Assembly: GCA_018715805.1 (NCBI GenBank)
Contig: DVKX01000076.1
Location: 1 to 40,528 of the forward strand
From: Candidatus Faecousia intestinigallinarum
GTDB lineage: Bacteria; Bacillota; Clostridia; Oscillospirales; Oscillospiraceae
Length of the DNA: 40,528 nucleotides
Direction of reading: 5' to 3'
Position 1 is the first letter of the stretch; each line of letters begins with the position of its first letter. The translations under genes and the position numbers were made by a program. Below the pieces are notes generated by a model. That model had not been told where the DNA came from. It did not search any database and saw only the letters and a program-made list of their open reading frames with translations. Shown one piece after another: positions 16,383-24,156 of this stretch.

Positions 16383-17324
16383 ATGTCCGTGAAAATGCGT
16401 ACCCGCTGCATCAACTCCATGACCAACTGGGAAGTGGAGGAATATCTCGACCGCAATGACATCGTAATTGTCCCTGTGGGAACCAATGAGCTCCATGGTC
16501 CCTGCCCTCTGGACTGCGAATATGTCATGGCCGAGGCTTTCGCCCGTCTGATCGCCGAGCAGGTTGACGGACTGGTTCTCCCCGGCCTCATCTACTATCA
16601 TCCCGGCGCAACCCAGATTGGTCGCGGCACTGTCCACATGAGCATGAGCGACGGTTTCCGCCACATTACCGCCATTATGGAATCTCTGCTGAGTCAGGGC
16701 TTCCGCCGCCAAATCTACATTCCTGCCCACGAGCCCACCAGCCAGTTCCTGCTGGCAGCCTGCACCGAATTCTTCGATACCCATAAAGTTCCTGTGCTGC
16801 ACTTGAATGTGATGAATGTTCTGGATAAGGCCGGCGCCTTTGCATATCCTCCCATGGGTAAGATCGGCGAGTACCACAGCGTTTCCACTGACGAGCAGAT
16901 GGGCGACTTCGCCGTCATGACCGCTGCCTACAAGATCTGCAACCGTCTGCAGGACTTCCCCTGCGGTGCGGAGACCAACCGTCCTGAAATTCTGGACGGC
17001 TATCCCCACGAGGATCCCTGTTGGGAACCCCTGTTCCGAATCATCAACGCCGGCACCACCAGAGTCTCCGTCTCCCCCGCCTTTTATTTCTCTGATCCCT
17101 GTGAGCATGGCTTCGGCCCCCTGCCCGAGACCAGAGCGGACATCGAGCGGGAGGCCAAGATCGGCGAGAAATACCTGCGCGAGACCTTTGCGCGCTATGA
17201 CTTCAACCCCATGATGGAGGATCTGCGCGCTGTCGACAGATACCAGAATACGGTGATTATGGAACGCTACGGCGATCGCCTGCCCAAAAACAAATGGTCT
17301 GACAACAAGGTCAGAAACATATAA
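16383..17324 (+). CDS. creatininase-family amidohydrolase, atypical metal site
   Basis: 313 residues from the ATG at 16383 behind TTAGGAGGT; an in-frame ATG at 16320 lacks a ribosome site. The first metal-binding motif is present as E36-L-H38 with D44 (NELHGPCPLD), two to three residues shorter than the common EQHGPHLPL-x-TD form. The second motif, normally NGHGGN or NGHYEN, reads PAHEPT with H115 and E116 adjacent. Family members hydrolyse cyclic or linear amides using two metals (creatinine, or the formamide in F420/riboflavin-type pathways). Standing after the glycoside operon it may cleave an amide in the same substrate. The altered motif makes function uncertain. Confidence 0.8.
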   Translation: MSVKMRTRCINSMTNWEVEEYLDRNDIVIVPVGTNELHGPCPLDCEYVMAEAFARLIAEQVDGLVLPGLIYYHPGATQIGRGTVHMSMSDGFRHITAIMESLLSQGFRRQIYIPAHEPTSQFLLAACTEFFDTHKVPVLHLNVMNVLDKAGAFAYPPMGKIGEYHSVSTDEQMGDFAVMTAAYKICNRLQDFPCGAETNRPEILDGYPHEDPCWEPLFRIINAGTTRVSVSPAFYFSDPCEHGFGPLPETRADIEREAKIGEKYLRETFARYDFNPMMEDLRAVDRYQNTVIMERYGDRLPKNKWSDNKVRNI

Positions 17325-17339
17325 TACCCAAATTTATCG

Positions 17340-17363
17340 CCCGGAAAACAGCAGTTTTCCGGG
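17340..17363 (+). terminator. hairpin after the creatininase-like gene
   Basis: A perfect 10-bp stem CCCGGAAAAC / GTTTTCCGGG with loop AGCA lies 15 bases after the stop. No T tract follows, so it may stabilise the 3' end rather than terminate strongly. Confidence 0.5.
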
Positions 17364-17529
17364 TGCTCCCAAAGGAACCGATGACGCTGGTCATTCTTTT
17401 CATCCGCTGCCGGAATTTCCGGAATCTGCTGCCGCGGAGCAATCGAAAAAGGAAGCGGCACAACCAAGAAAAACACAGGGATATAGCGTTTTAACCGCCA
17501 TATGGATTGCATTACAAACCCGGAGAATT

Positions 17530-17543
17530 GGCAAGCGCTTTCA
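17530..17543. promoter_or_regulatory. cre/LacI-type operator-like palindrome
   Basis: GGCAAGCGCTTTCA agrees at 12 of 14 positions with a CcpA-type cre sequence (TGAAAGCGCTTTCA) and has the central AAGCGCTT palindrome of LacI-family sites. It lies in the gene-free stretch 17364-17626, with no promoter or gene that it obviously serves. Confidence 0.3.
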
Positions 17544-17626
17544 CAACATTTTTCTGAAGAACACAGCAAGACAGGGCTAGCGTAAACCGGCGCCCATCCA
17601 CCATCGCCGGAGGAAGACAACAAAAA

Positions 17627-17670
17627 GGCGCGTGTTTTTACAGCCTTCAAACGCTGTAAGAACACGCGCC
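17627..17670 (-). terminator. long 18-bp hairpin, terminator-like on the minus strand
   Basis: Arms GGCGCGTGTTTTTACAGC (17627-17644) and GCTGTAAGAACACGCGCC (17653-17670) pair fully with one G-U. On the minus strand it is followed by TTTTTG. It lies about 135 bases beyond the first terminator downstream of the tRNA. Confidence 0.6.
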
Positions 17671-17803
17671 ATGGTACAATTGGCGATACAGAACTTATAG
17701 TTTCTGCCAAAGAAAAACCAAATCGCAACCCAGCGAAGCGGTTGTGATTTGGAGAGGAGGAGCAAGGGAGGGGGCGGATAACGTCTTTTTTTGCCATGGG
17801 CAT

Positions 17804-17840
17804 AAAAAGACGTCGGAGCAAAGCGGACTTTGCTCCGACG
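17804..17840 (-). terminator. terminator of tRNA-Leu
   Basis: A 13-bp stem CGTCGGAGCAAAG / CTTTGCTCCGACG directly abuts the tRNA 3' CCA. On the minus strand it is followed by CTTTTTATG. A standard intrinsic terminator of a single-tRNA transcript. Confidence 0.8.
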
Positions 17841-17924
17841 TGGTGCGGGCAACAGGACTCGAACCTGCACGCTTTTGGCAGTGGAACCTAAATCCACCGA
17901 GTCTACCAATTCCACCATGCCCGC
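17841..17924 (-). tRNA. tRNA-Leu (anticodon UAG)
   Basis: Read on the minus strand it begins GCGGGCATGGTGGAATTGG and ends TTGCCCGCACCA. Acceptor arms GCGGGCA/TGCCCGC pair. The anticodon stem GTGGA/TCCAC frames loop TTTAGGT with anticodon TAG, reading CUA and other CUN codons. The extra arm is long (class II), as in leucine tRNAs, and the T arm contains GGTTCGAGTCC. The CCA end is encoded. Length 84 bases. Confidence 0.95.
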
Positions 17925-18005
17925 ATTGTTTCCGGTTCCATTGGGGGTGATTGCCATTTTACCACTTTCGCCTGCCCTTGTCAATGAAATTATGAACATT
18001 TCTCC

Positions 18006-18034
18006 TTGACTTTTGCACCCTTTCCGGCTAAAAT
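18006..18034 (+). promoter_or_regulatory. SigA-type promoter of rny
   Basis: TTGACT (18006-18011), a 17-base spacer and TAAAAT (18029-18034). Transcription would start near 18041, giving a leader of about 220 bases before rny. Confidence 0.7.
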
Positions 18035-18059
18035 AAATGCGGTATGGTGTACGCATTGG

Positions 18060-18230
18060 GAGGCTGCTTGCCTCAAGCGTTTCATTTTTATCCGGCGGAG
18101 CCGCCGGTTGGGTTATTTTGCGCCTCATGGCGTTTCTTTGTGCGATAGTTTCCGCCGGGGCTGCCCGGTGGGTTTTACTGCCAATTTTACAACATGGGGT
18201 CTCAAGCACCCGCCTGGTTGGCAATGCCAA
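18060..18230 (+). promoter_or_regulatory. structured 5' leader of rny
   Basis: Five successive hairpins lie in the leader: GAGGC/GCCTC at 18060-18074; CCGGCGG/CCGCCGG at 18092-18107; CGCC/GGCG at 18121-18132; CCGCCGGG/CCCGGTGG at 18152-18171; and TTGGC/GCCAA at 18218-18230, just before the ribosome site. Short T runs follow the second and fourth. No known riboswitch is recognised. It may control message stability or feedback by RNase Y. Confidence 0.5.
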
Positions 18231-18260
18231 TTATTTATGAAGGAGGTGTGCTCAAAGGAT

Positions 18261-19811
18261 ATGGGACCGTTAGAAATCATATTGATCGTTCTGGCTGTGA
18301 TCGTTCTGGCCGTGATCGCTTTCGCCATGGGTATCCTCTACCGCAGGAAAGTCGGTGAGCGGGAGATCGGTTCGGCGGAAGCGGAAGCCACCCGGATCAT
18401 CAACGAAGCCATCCGCGGCGGAGAAAACCGCAAGAAGGAGATGCTTCTGGAGGCCAAGGACGAGATCCATAAATCCCGCAATGAGTACGAAAAGGAAGTC
18501 AAGGAGCGCCGCGCCGAGCTGACCAAGCAGGAGCGCCGCCTGGAGCAGAAGGAATCCACCCTGGACAAAAAGACCGAGGCTTTCGAGCGGAAAGAAGAAG
18601 AGTTGAACCGCCGCCTCAGCGAAGCGGCGCAGACTAAGGCGCAGGCAGAGGAGATCCGCAAGCAGCACCTGGCTACCCTGGAGAATATCTCCGGCATGAC
18701 GCAGGAGCAGGCGCGGCAGGTTCTGCTGGAGTCCGTGGAGAACGACGTCCGTCATGACGCCGCTATGAAAATTAAGGAAATTGAGCAGCAGCTGAAGGAC
18801 GAGGCGGACGACAAGGCGCGGGAGATCATCGCCACCGCCATCCAGCGCTGCGCCGCCGATCACTCTGCGGAAACCACCGTCTCTGTGGTGGCGCTGCCCA
18901 ATGATGAGATGAAAGGCCGCATCATCGGCCGGGAGGGGCGGAATATCCGCACCCTGGAGACCATCACCGGCGTGGATCTCATCATCGACGATACCCCCGA
19001 GGCCATTACCGTGTCCAGCTTTGACCCGGTGCGCCGGGAGATCGCCCGGCTGGCGCTGGAGAAGCTGATCGCCGATGGCCGCATCCACCCCACCCGCATT
19101 GAGGACATGGTGGAAAAGGCGCGCCGGGAGGTGGATCGCACCATCCGCGAGGAGGGCGAACGCGCCTGCTACGAGACAGGTGTGCACAACCTGAACCCCG
19201 AACTGGTGAAAATTCTGGGACGGCAGAAATACCGCACCAGCTATGGGCAGAACGTGCTGAACCACTCCATGGAGGTAGCGCACATTGCCGGACTTATGGC
19301 GGCGGAGCTGGGCGTGGACGTGGCGCTGGCCAAGCGCGCCGGATTGCTCCACGACCTGGGCAAGTCCATCGACCATGAGGTGGAAGGCAGCCATGTGCAG
19401 CTGGGCGCGGATCTGGCGCGGAAATATAAGGAGAACCCGGTGGTGGTCAACGCCATCGAGGCGCACCACGGAGATGTGGAGCCAAAGACCATCATCGCCG
19501 TGCTGGTGCAGGCGGCGGACGCCATTTCGGCGGCGCGTCCCGGCGCCCGGCGGGAGAATGTGGAGAATTATATCCGCCGTCTCCAGAAGCTGGAGGAGCT
19601 TACCGGTTCCTACCCCGGTGTGGACAAGGCTTTCGCCATCCAGGCCGGCCGCGAGGTGCGGATCATGGTGAAGCCCGAGGAGGTCACCGAGGACAATATG
19701 ATCCTCCTGGCTCGGGACATCGCCAAGAAGATCGAGGCCGAGCTGGAGTATCCCGGCCAGATCAAGGTGAACGTCATCCGGGAAACCAAAGCGGTGGAAT
19801 TTGCGAAATAA
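18261..19811 (+). CDS. rny: ribonuclease Y
   Basis: 516 residues, the usual length. The ATG at 18261 is chosen because the protein then starts [20 protein letters not shown], the membrane anchor typical of RNase Y; the frame upstream is leader. Order: anchor (4-27), long charged coiled coil (about 35-200), KH domain with [15 protein letters not shown] near 218, then HD domain with H364-D365 ([12 protein letters not shown]) and an EAHHGDVE segment. It is the membrane-bound endoribonuclease that starts bulk mRNA decay in many Firmicutes. It is a single-gene unit with its own promoter and terminator. Confidence 0.97.
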   Translation: MGPLEIILIVLAVIVLAVIAFAMGILYRRKVGEREIGSAEAEATRIINEAIRGGENRKKEMLLEAKDEIHKSRNEYEKEVKERRAELTKQERRLEQKESTLDKKTEAFERKEEELNRRLSEAAQTKAQAEEIRKQHLATLENISGMTQEQARQVLLESVENDVRHDAAMKIKEIEQQLKDEADDKAREIIATAIQRCAADHSAETTVSVVALPNDEMKGRIIGREGRNIRTLETITGVDLIIDDTPEAITVSSFDPVRREIARLALEKLIADGRIHPTRIEDMVEKARREVDRTIREEGERACYETGVHNLNPELVKILGRQKYRTSYGQNVLNHSMEVAHIAGLMAAELGVDVALAKRAGLLHDLGKSIDHEVEGSHVQLGADLARKYKENPVVVNAIEAHHGDVEPKTIIAVLVQAADAISAARPGARRENVENYIRRLQKLEELTGSYPGVDKAFAIQAGREVRIMVKPEEVTEDNMILLARDIAKKIEAELEYPGQIKVNVIRETKAVEFAK

Positions 19812-19816
19812 AGAAC

Positions 19817-19856
19817 TGCGGCCAGCGCCTGAAGGCGCTGGCCGCAATGCTTTTTT
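19817..19856 (+). terminator. rho-independent terminator of rny
   Basis: A 13-bp perfect stem TGCGGCCAGCGCC / GGCGCTGGCCGCA with tetraloop TGAA, followed by ATGCTTTTTT. Confidence 0.9.
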
Positions 19857-19878
19857 CCGCGCTTCCAAAAGGAAAACC

Positions 19879-19918
19879 GCCTGGAAAGCCATACAGCAGC
19901 TTTCCAGGCTTGCTTTTT
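19879..19918. terminator. second hairpin, probably bidirectional terminator
   Basis: An 11-bp stem GCCTGGAAAGC / GCTTTCCAGGC is followed on the plus side by TTGCTTTTT and on the minus side by GGTTTTCCTTTT. It may end the minus-strand unit whose last gene stops at 19973. Confidence 0.6.
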
Positions 19919-19972
19919 CAGCTGCGGGGGACAGCGCCTCCGGCGTACTGCCCCCGGTGGAAACGGGGCTTG

Positions 19973-20620
19973 TCAATCGTACTTTTCAATGTTGACTGTG
20001 GCGATGGCGGAGAGATTCGGCGCGCCGGTCATCAGGTCTTGGGGCGCAGGAATCAGCATCATAAAGCCGTCCTTCCCATATCGCGCTTGATAGCCCTGGG
20101 CATATTTCTCCTCAACAGAAACGTGCTGCACCTGCCCAACGATCATGGCGGTGATTCCTGCGCCGCTGAGATCCTGTATCTCTTTCAAGGTACATTCCAT
20201 GTGGAGGAACGCCTCTTCTATGACCGGCGCATGGATGGTTTTCGCCGTGGAAAGCGTAAAACCTCCCGCAGCAAACTCGTCCGTATCCAGGTCGTTGTGA
20301 TGGATGGTCGCCACCAGTCTATCATAATCGCTTATGGGAAGAAAATTGATGCAAAAACATTTTTCCCGCTGAATATTGGCGTAAGTATGCGTATGCTGAT
20401 ATAAATTGCCCATGACAGCAAAGAAAGCCGTCCCATCGCCATGAAAGCAGCTCCACGCATGGAAGCAAACATTGGGCTTTCCGTTTTCTTTCCAGGTGGT
20501 AATGGCAAATAAAACCGTGGGGATGGCTGCAGTTACTTCAAAATGGGAAAACAGGGAAAATTCCTCTGGGTATGCAGGTCTGAAATACTGGGGAAATTCT
20601 TTTCCGATCTCTACTTTCAT
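19973..20620 (-). CDS. flavin reductase-like protein (FMN-binding split barrel)
   Basis: 215 residues from the ATG at 20620, which has GGGAGGT six bases ahead; an ATG 15 bases upstream is less well placed. The length and the segments PTVLFAITTWKENGKPNVCF and KCFCINFLP match the flavin reductase-like, FMN-binding split-barrel family. Such proteins bind FMN and pass electrons in various reductions. It is the last gene of a minus-strand series headed by thrC. No direct link to threonine synthesis is evident. Confidence 0.8.
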   Translation of the reverse strand: MKVEIGKEFPQYFRPAYPEEFSLFSHFEVTAAIPTVLFAITTWKENGKPNVCFHAWSCFHGDGTAFFAVMGNLYQHTHTYANIQREKCFCINFLPISDYDRLVATIHHNDLDTDEFAAGGFTLSTAKTIHAPVIEEAFLHMECTLKEIQDLSGAGITAMIVGQVQHVSVEEKYAQGYQARYGKDGFMMLIPAPQDLMTGAPNLSAIATVNIEKYD

Positions 20621-20684
20621 ATGGATACCTCCCAAGGACGCCGGATTTTTTGCTTTGCGGTCGGGGATTGCCCGGCGGCGCGGG

Positions 20685-21017
20685 TCAGCCCTTCAAATTT
20701 TCCACGGCGGCGGGATTATTGGAAAGGATCGCGCCCAAAGTCCGGCATTTTTCAAAGTTTTGGCAGTCGCCGCACGTCCTTATGCCTTTTTCCACCGCGC
20801 ACCGGCGGATGGCGCACATCTCCTGGCAGTATACCGTTTTTCTTCCGTCCCCACGGCAGCCGTCGCAGCAGATATGCTCCGGCAGAATAGGCGCGTGATT
20901 GAGCCTGGCCCATAGCTTTGCGGTTTTCTCCCGCAGCGCCTGGTCGTCATGGACTGTCGCCAGGTATGCGTCGCAGGCTTCACAGTTCAGCCCGCAATAT
21001 GCGATGGGATTCTTCAT
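20685..21017 (-). CDS. DUF3795 cysteine-rich protein
   Basis: 110 residues with 12 cysteines: YCGLNCEACDAY at the N-terminus, ICCDGCRG in the middle and RTCGDCQNFEKC near the end. This is the DUF3795 pattern, thought to bind a metal (zinc or iron-sulfur). GGAGGT precedes the ATG. It lies 64 bases before the flavin reductase and may work with it. Molecular role unknown for the family. Confidence 0.85.
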   Translation of the reverse strand: MKNPIAYCGLNCEACDAYLATVHDDQALREKTAKLWARLNHAPILPEHICCDGCRGDGRKTVYCQEMCAIRRCAVEKGIRTCGDCQNFEKCRTLGAILSNNPAAVENLKG

Positions 21018-21054
21018 GGTCAGATACCTCCTGAAATGGGTGATGCCGGACGCC

Positions 21055-21531
21055 TTACGGCGTCTGCCAATCCTTGCACACGTCCACCCAGCCGTCGGCG
21101 TGGGAATACCGCTCCAGCTCCGGGATGGTCAGGGGAATGGCGCTGTTGCCGCTTCCGGCGGCCGGGTACACCGTGTGGAAACGCTTTAGGGAGACGTCCA
21201 GATAGACGCGCACCCCCTCCTGGACGGCGAAAGGACACACGCCGCCGGCCTCATGGCCGATATACTGCCCCACCTGGTCAAAGGGGATCATTGCGGCCTT
21301 GGTATGAAACGCCGCCTTGAACTTGGGGTTGGCGATGCGGGCGTCCCCGGCCATGGAAATCAAAACGGGCTGTCCCCCCACCAGGAAGGACATGGTTTTC
21401 GCAATGCGGCCGGGTTCGCAGCCTACGGCCAGCGCCGCCAGCTCCACCGTCTCGCTGGACACATCAAACTCCTGAATCCTGCTTTCCAGGCCGAACTGCC
21501 GGAAATAATTCCGCACTTTTTCTATGGACAT
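21055..21531 (-). CDS. YbaK/EbsC-type aminoacyl-tRNA deacylase
   Basis: 158 residues. The family fold is evident, with KTMSFLVGGQPVLISMAGD and the EAGGVCPFAV segment matching the conserved GGxxPFG turn. Proteins of this family hydrolyse mischarged aminoacyl-tRNAs such as Cys-tRNAPro or Ala-tRNAPro. It starts 24 bases after thrB stops, so it is probably co-transcribed with the threonine genes. Confidence 0.88.
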   Translation of the reverse strand: MSIEKVRNYFRQFGLESRIQEFDVSSETVELAALAVGCEPGRIAKTMSFLVGGQPVLISMAGDARIANPKFKAAFHTKAAMIPFDQVGQYIGHEAGGVCPFAVQEGVRVYLDVSLKRFHTVYPAAGSGNSAIPLTIPELERYSHADGWVDVCKDWQTP

Positions 21532-21555
21532 AATGCGCGCTCCTAAATGTAATGT

Positions 21556-22446
21556 TTACTCCGCCCGGATGACCCGAGCCCCCTGGAACTCCACGTGCAG
21601 GGGCAGCATATCCCAGTTGGCCTGGGTGACGGCAGGCAGCTTCCTGGCCAGCTTCTCCTCCAGCTGAGGATCCTGGGTGATGCACAGCAGGGTGGGGCCC
21701 GCGCCGGAGAGGCAGAAGGCCGCCCCTGTGGTGCGGATCAGCGCCTGAATGGCGTCAAAATCCGGGATCAGGCTTTTGCGGTAGGACTGGTGGAGCCGAT
21801 CCTGCATGGCGTTGCGCAGCAGCTTTTCATCCCCCAGTTCCAGCGCCTTCAGCACCATAGCGCCGTGGGCGATGTTGTACACCGCGTCCGCCCGGGGCAG
21901 CTGGGTGGGCAGCACAGAGCGCGCCAGGGGCGTGGGCAGATCAAAGTCCGGTACCAGCGCCAGAAATTCCCAGTCGGGATGCAGGGGGAAATTTACGGTG
22001 ATGGGCAGGCCGTTGTCCACCATGGAGGCGGTGAGGCCGCCGTAGAAGGCGGGGGCGAGGTTGTCCGGGTGACCCTCCATGGCGTTGGTGATGTTTAATA
22101 GACCCTGGGTGGAGAGCTTGCTCCCCCGGAGCACGTTGGCGCCTATGGCGCCCGCCACCAGCAGCGCGGCAGAGGAGCCAAGACCCCGGCAAATGGGGAT
22201 CTGGGAAGAAATATGGATGCGCACCCCCGCCACCTCCTCGCTGAGGGATGCCAGCACCGCGCAAAAGGAGGTATAGGCCATATTGTCCGGCCCAGCGTAG
22301 GCTTCGTCGCAGCCGGTGATCTCCAGGCCGGACGCCGCTTCCTCAAAGGTCACGTCGGTATACAGGCTCAGGGCGCAGCCGAAAGCGTCGAAGCCGGGCC
22401 CTAAGTTGGCAGTGGTGGCGGGTACGCGGATGGTGACTCGTTTCAT
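21556..22446 (-). CDS. thrB: homoserine kinase
   Basis: 296 residues, GHMP kinase family. It starts with the family's VPATTANLGPGFDAFGCALS signature. The ATP-binding loop PICRGLGSSAALLVAG lies near residues 84-100, and the C-terminal LSGAGPTLL motif is present. It phosphorylates L-homoserine to O-phosphohomoserine, the substrate of threonine synthase encoded 56 bases upstream on the same strand. A ribosome site AGGAGAAG precedes the ATG. Confidence 0.96.
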   Translation of the reverse strand: MKRVTIRVPATTANLGPGFDAFGCALSLYTDVTFEEAASGLEITGCDEAYAGPDNMAYTSFCAVLASLSEEVAGVRIHISSQIPICRGLGSSAALLVAGAIGANVLRGSKLSTQGLLNITNAMEGHPDNLAPAFYGGLTASMVDNGLPITVNFPLHPDWEFLALVPDFDLPTPLARSVLPTQLPRADAVYNIAHGAMVLKALELGDEKLLRNAMQDRLHQSYRKSLIPDFDAIQALIRTTGAAFCLSGAGPTLLCITQDPQLEEKLARKLPAVTQANWDMLPLHVEFQGARVIRAE

Positions 22447-22502
22447 AGTGCTTCTCCTGTCTTGTTAAACTGATGGCTTCCAAAAATTGCGGCAGACGCA
22501 TC

Positions 22503-23957
22503 CTACCGGCACAGCCCCTGCACCTGGGTCAGCATCTCTGCTTTCTCGATCACGGCAGTGTGCCGCTCCGGGAGGCGCTCCACAGCGGCCAAATTCTCCG
22601 GAATGGGGATGCCCGTCTTTCGCCGCAGCGCCTCCAGGTTGGCAAACGCATTCCGGGAGGGCGTTTCCCCCAGCGCCTCCAGCACGGCGGCGGGGAACTT
22701 ATAGGGGGACGCGGTGGCCAGCACCGCCAAGGGGCGCTGGTCGCCGGCAGCGGCCTGATATTCTTCCGCCACCGCCCAGGCGGCGGCGGTGTGGGGATCC
22801 AGCAGATAGCCCTGCCGCTCCCACACCCGGCGGATCACGGCCATGGCCTGGCTGTCCTGGCAGAAGCCGCCGTAAAAATCCTGCTGGATTGTGTGCAGGA
22901 TTTCCTTGGGCAGGGTATAGAAGCCTTGGCTGTGCAGCTGGCGCATCCATTCCCGAACCTGCGCGTCGCTGCTCATGAAGTAGAGCAGCCGCTCCAAATT
23001 GGAGGATACCAGAATGTCCATGGAGGGGGAAATGGTTCTGCGCAGGCTGCGGCGGCGGTCATATACCCCGGTGGTCAGGAAGTCGGTCAGCACATTGTTG
23101 GCGTTGGAGGCGCACAGCAGCTTCCCCACCGGCAGCCCCAGCTGCTTGCTGAGGTATCCCGCCAGGATGTTGCCGAAATTCCCGGTGGGCACGGCAAAGT
23201 TTACTTCCTCTCCCATCGCCACAGTCCCCCGGCGGAGCAGATCCTGATAGGTTTTGAAATAGTAGGTGATCTGGGGAACCAGACGGCCGATATTGATGGA
23301 GTTGGCGGAGGAAAGGCGGGTATTGCCCAGCTTTCCCTCCGGGCACGCGGCGAAAATGGCCTTCACTCCGGTCTGCGCGTCGTCGAAGTTCCCCCGGATG
23401 GCAAAAACGGACACGTTTTTCCCGGGCTGGGTCACCATCTGCGCCCGCTGGATGCTGGATACGCCCCCATGGGGATAGAATACGCAGATCTTTACCCCGG
23501 GTACATCCTGGAAGCCCCGCAGGGCGGCCTTGCCGGTGTCCCCGGAGGTGGCGGTGAGCACCAGGATCTCCTCCTGGACGCCCAGCGCCCGCCGCGCCTG
23601 CGACAGCAGCTGCGGCAGCATACACAGCGCCACATCCTTAAACGCGGAGGTGGGACCCCGGAACAGCTCCGTAACCGTGAACGCTCCGGCGGCTGCGGTG
23701 GGGGTCAGCTCCTCCGTCTCAAATTTCCCGGCGTAGGCGCGGCGCACCAGCGCCGCCATGTCCGGGATATCCGGCAGGAACGCCGTGAGGATCTGTTCGG
23801 CCATGGCCTGGGCGGACGGAGCGGCCAGACAGGCGGCCACATCCAGGCGCGGCATCGCCGCAGGGACGTACAGCCCCCCGTCCGGCGAAAGCCCCTGGAG
23901 CACCGCCTGCGCGCTGTCCGCCTGCACGGCGCGGCTGCGGGTGGAATGATAAAGCAT
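22503..23957 (-). CDS. thrC: threonine synthase
   Basis: 484 residues from the ATG at 23957 behind GGAGGGGAGG; the frame is open to 24185 but that part lies in the divergent regulatory region. The N-terminus MLYHSTRSRA and SPDGGLYVP match the long threonine synthase class. The PLP lysine is in PTSAFKDVAL. A TATSGDTGKAAL loop binds the cofactor phosphate. It converts O-phosphohomoserine to threonine. First gene of a minus-strand unit with thrB, divergent from hom-lysC-asd. Confidence 0.96.
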   Translation of the reverse strand: MLYHSTRSRAVQADSAQAVLQGLSPDGGLYVPAAMPRLDVAACLAAPSAQAMAEQILTAFLPDIPDMAALVRRAYAGKFETEELTPTAAAGAFTVTELFRGPTSAFKDVALCMLPQLLSQARRALGVQEEILVLTATSGDTGKAALRGFQDVPGVKICVFYPHGGVSSIQRAQMVTQPGKNVSVFAIRGNFDDAQTGVKAIFAACPEGKLGNTRLSSANSINIGRLVPQITYYFKTYQDLLRRGTVAMGEEVNFAVPTGNFGNILAGYLSKQLGLPVGKLLCASNANNVLTDFLTTGVYDRRRSLRRTISPSMDILVSSNLERLLYFMSSDAQVREWMRQLHSQGFYTLPKEILHTIQQDFYGGFCQDSQAMAVIRRVWERQGYLLDPHTAAAWAVAEEYQAAAGDQRPLAVLATASPYKFPAAVLEALGETPSRNAFANLEALRRKTGIPIPENLAAVERLPERHTAVIEKAEMLTQVQGLCR

Positions 23958-24019
23958 GGCGTCCTCCCCTCCGAAAGCGCCGGATTCTTGCGAAAAATGC
24001 ACAAAACCAGGGCTTTCTC

Positions 24020-24103
24020 CTGAAAATACTTGTTTTTCACCGCACTTGCAATTTGCTTGGGTATATGATATACTGTTTCCACAGAAAAAGCAAGTGTTTT
24101 CAG
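24020..24103. promoter_or_regulatory. long inverted repeat between thrC and hom
   Basis: CTGAAAATACTTGTTTTTC (24020-24038) is mirrored by GAAAAAGCAAGTGTTTTCAG (24084-24103), with two substitutions and a one-base length difference. The symmetry centre falls between the promoter elements at 24046-24074. A protein dimer bound there, or DNA looping between arms, could control both divergent threonine units. No T-box or lysine riboswitch is seen. Confidence 0.55.
24046..24074 (+). promoter_or_regulatory. promoter of hom-lysC-asd
   Basis: TTGCAA (24046-24051), a 17-base spacer and TATACT (24069-24074). The -10 region contains TATATGATATA, nearly symmetric. On the minus strand TTGCTT, 17 bases and TATCAT could serve thrC from overlapping DNA. 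Confidence 0.65.
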
Positions 24104-24156
24104 AGAGATTACATATGTCTTTCTTGGAATGATGCACGGCAGGAGGAATCGACCCC

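Noticed and set aside
17841-17924. tRNA-Leu as an integration site with a duplicated 3' end
   Set aside because: I found no second copy of the tRNA 3' end in the window and no integrase gene.
17577-18230. Minus-strand frame running through the tRNA-Leu gene and the rny leader
   Set aside because: It crosses a clear tRNA and two terminators, so it cannot be a real coding region.
18270-19976. Long minus-strand open frame (568 codons) opposite rny
   Set aside because: It is the antisense of a certain gene with GC-rich third positions, and its translation is low-complexity His/Leu/Gly-rich with no domain.
24109-24156. Leader peptide or T-box for the hom operon
   Set aside because: Only a five-codon frame is present, with no Thr run, and no T-box sequence or specifier structure is seen.
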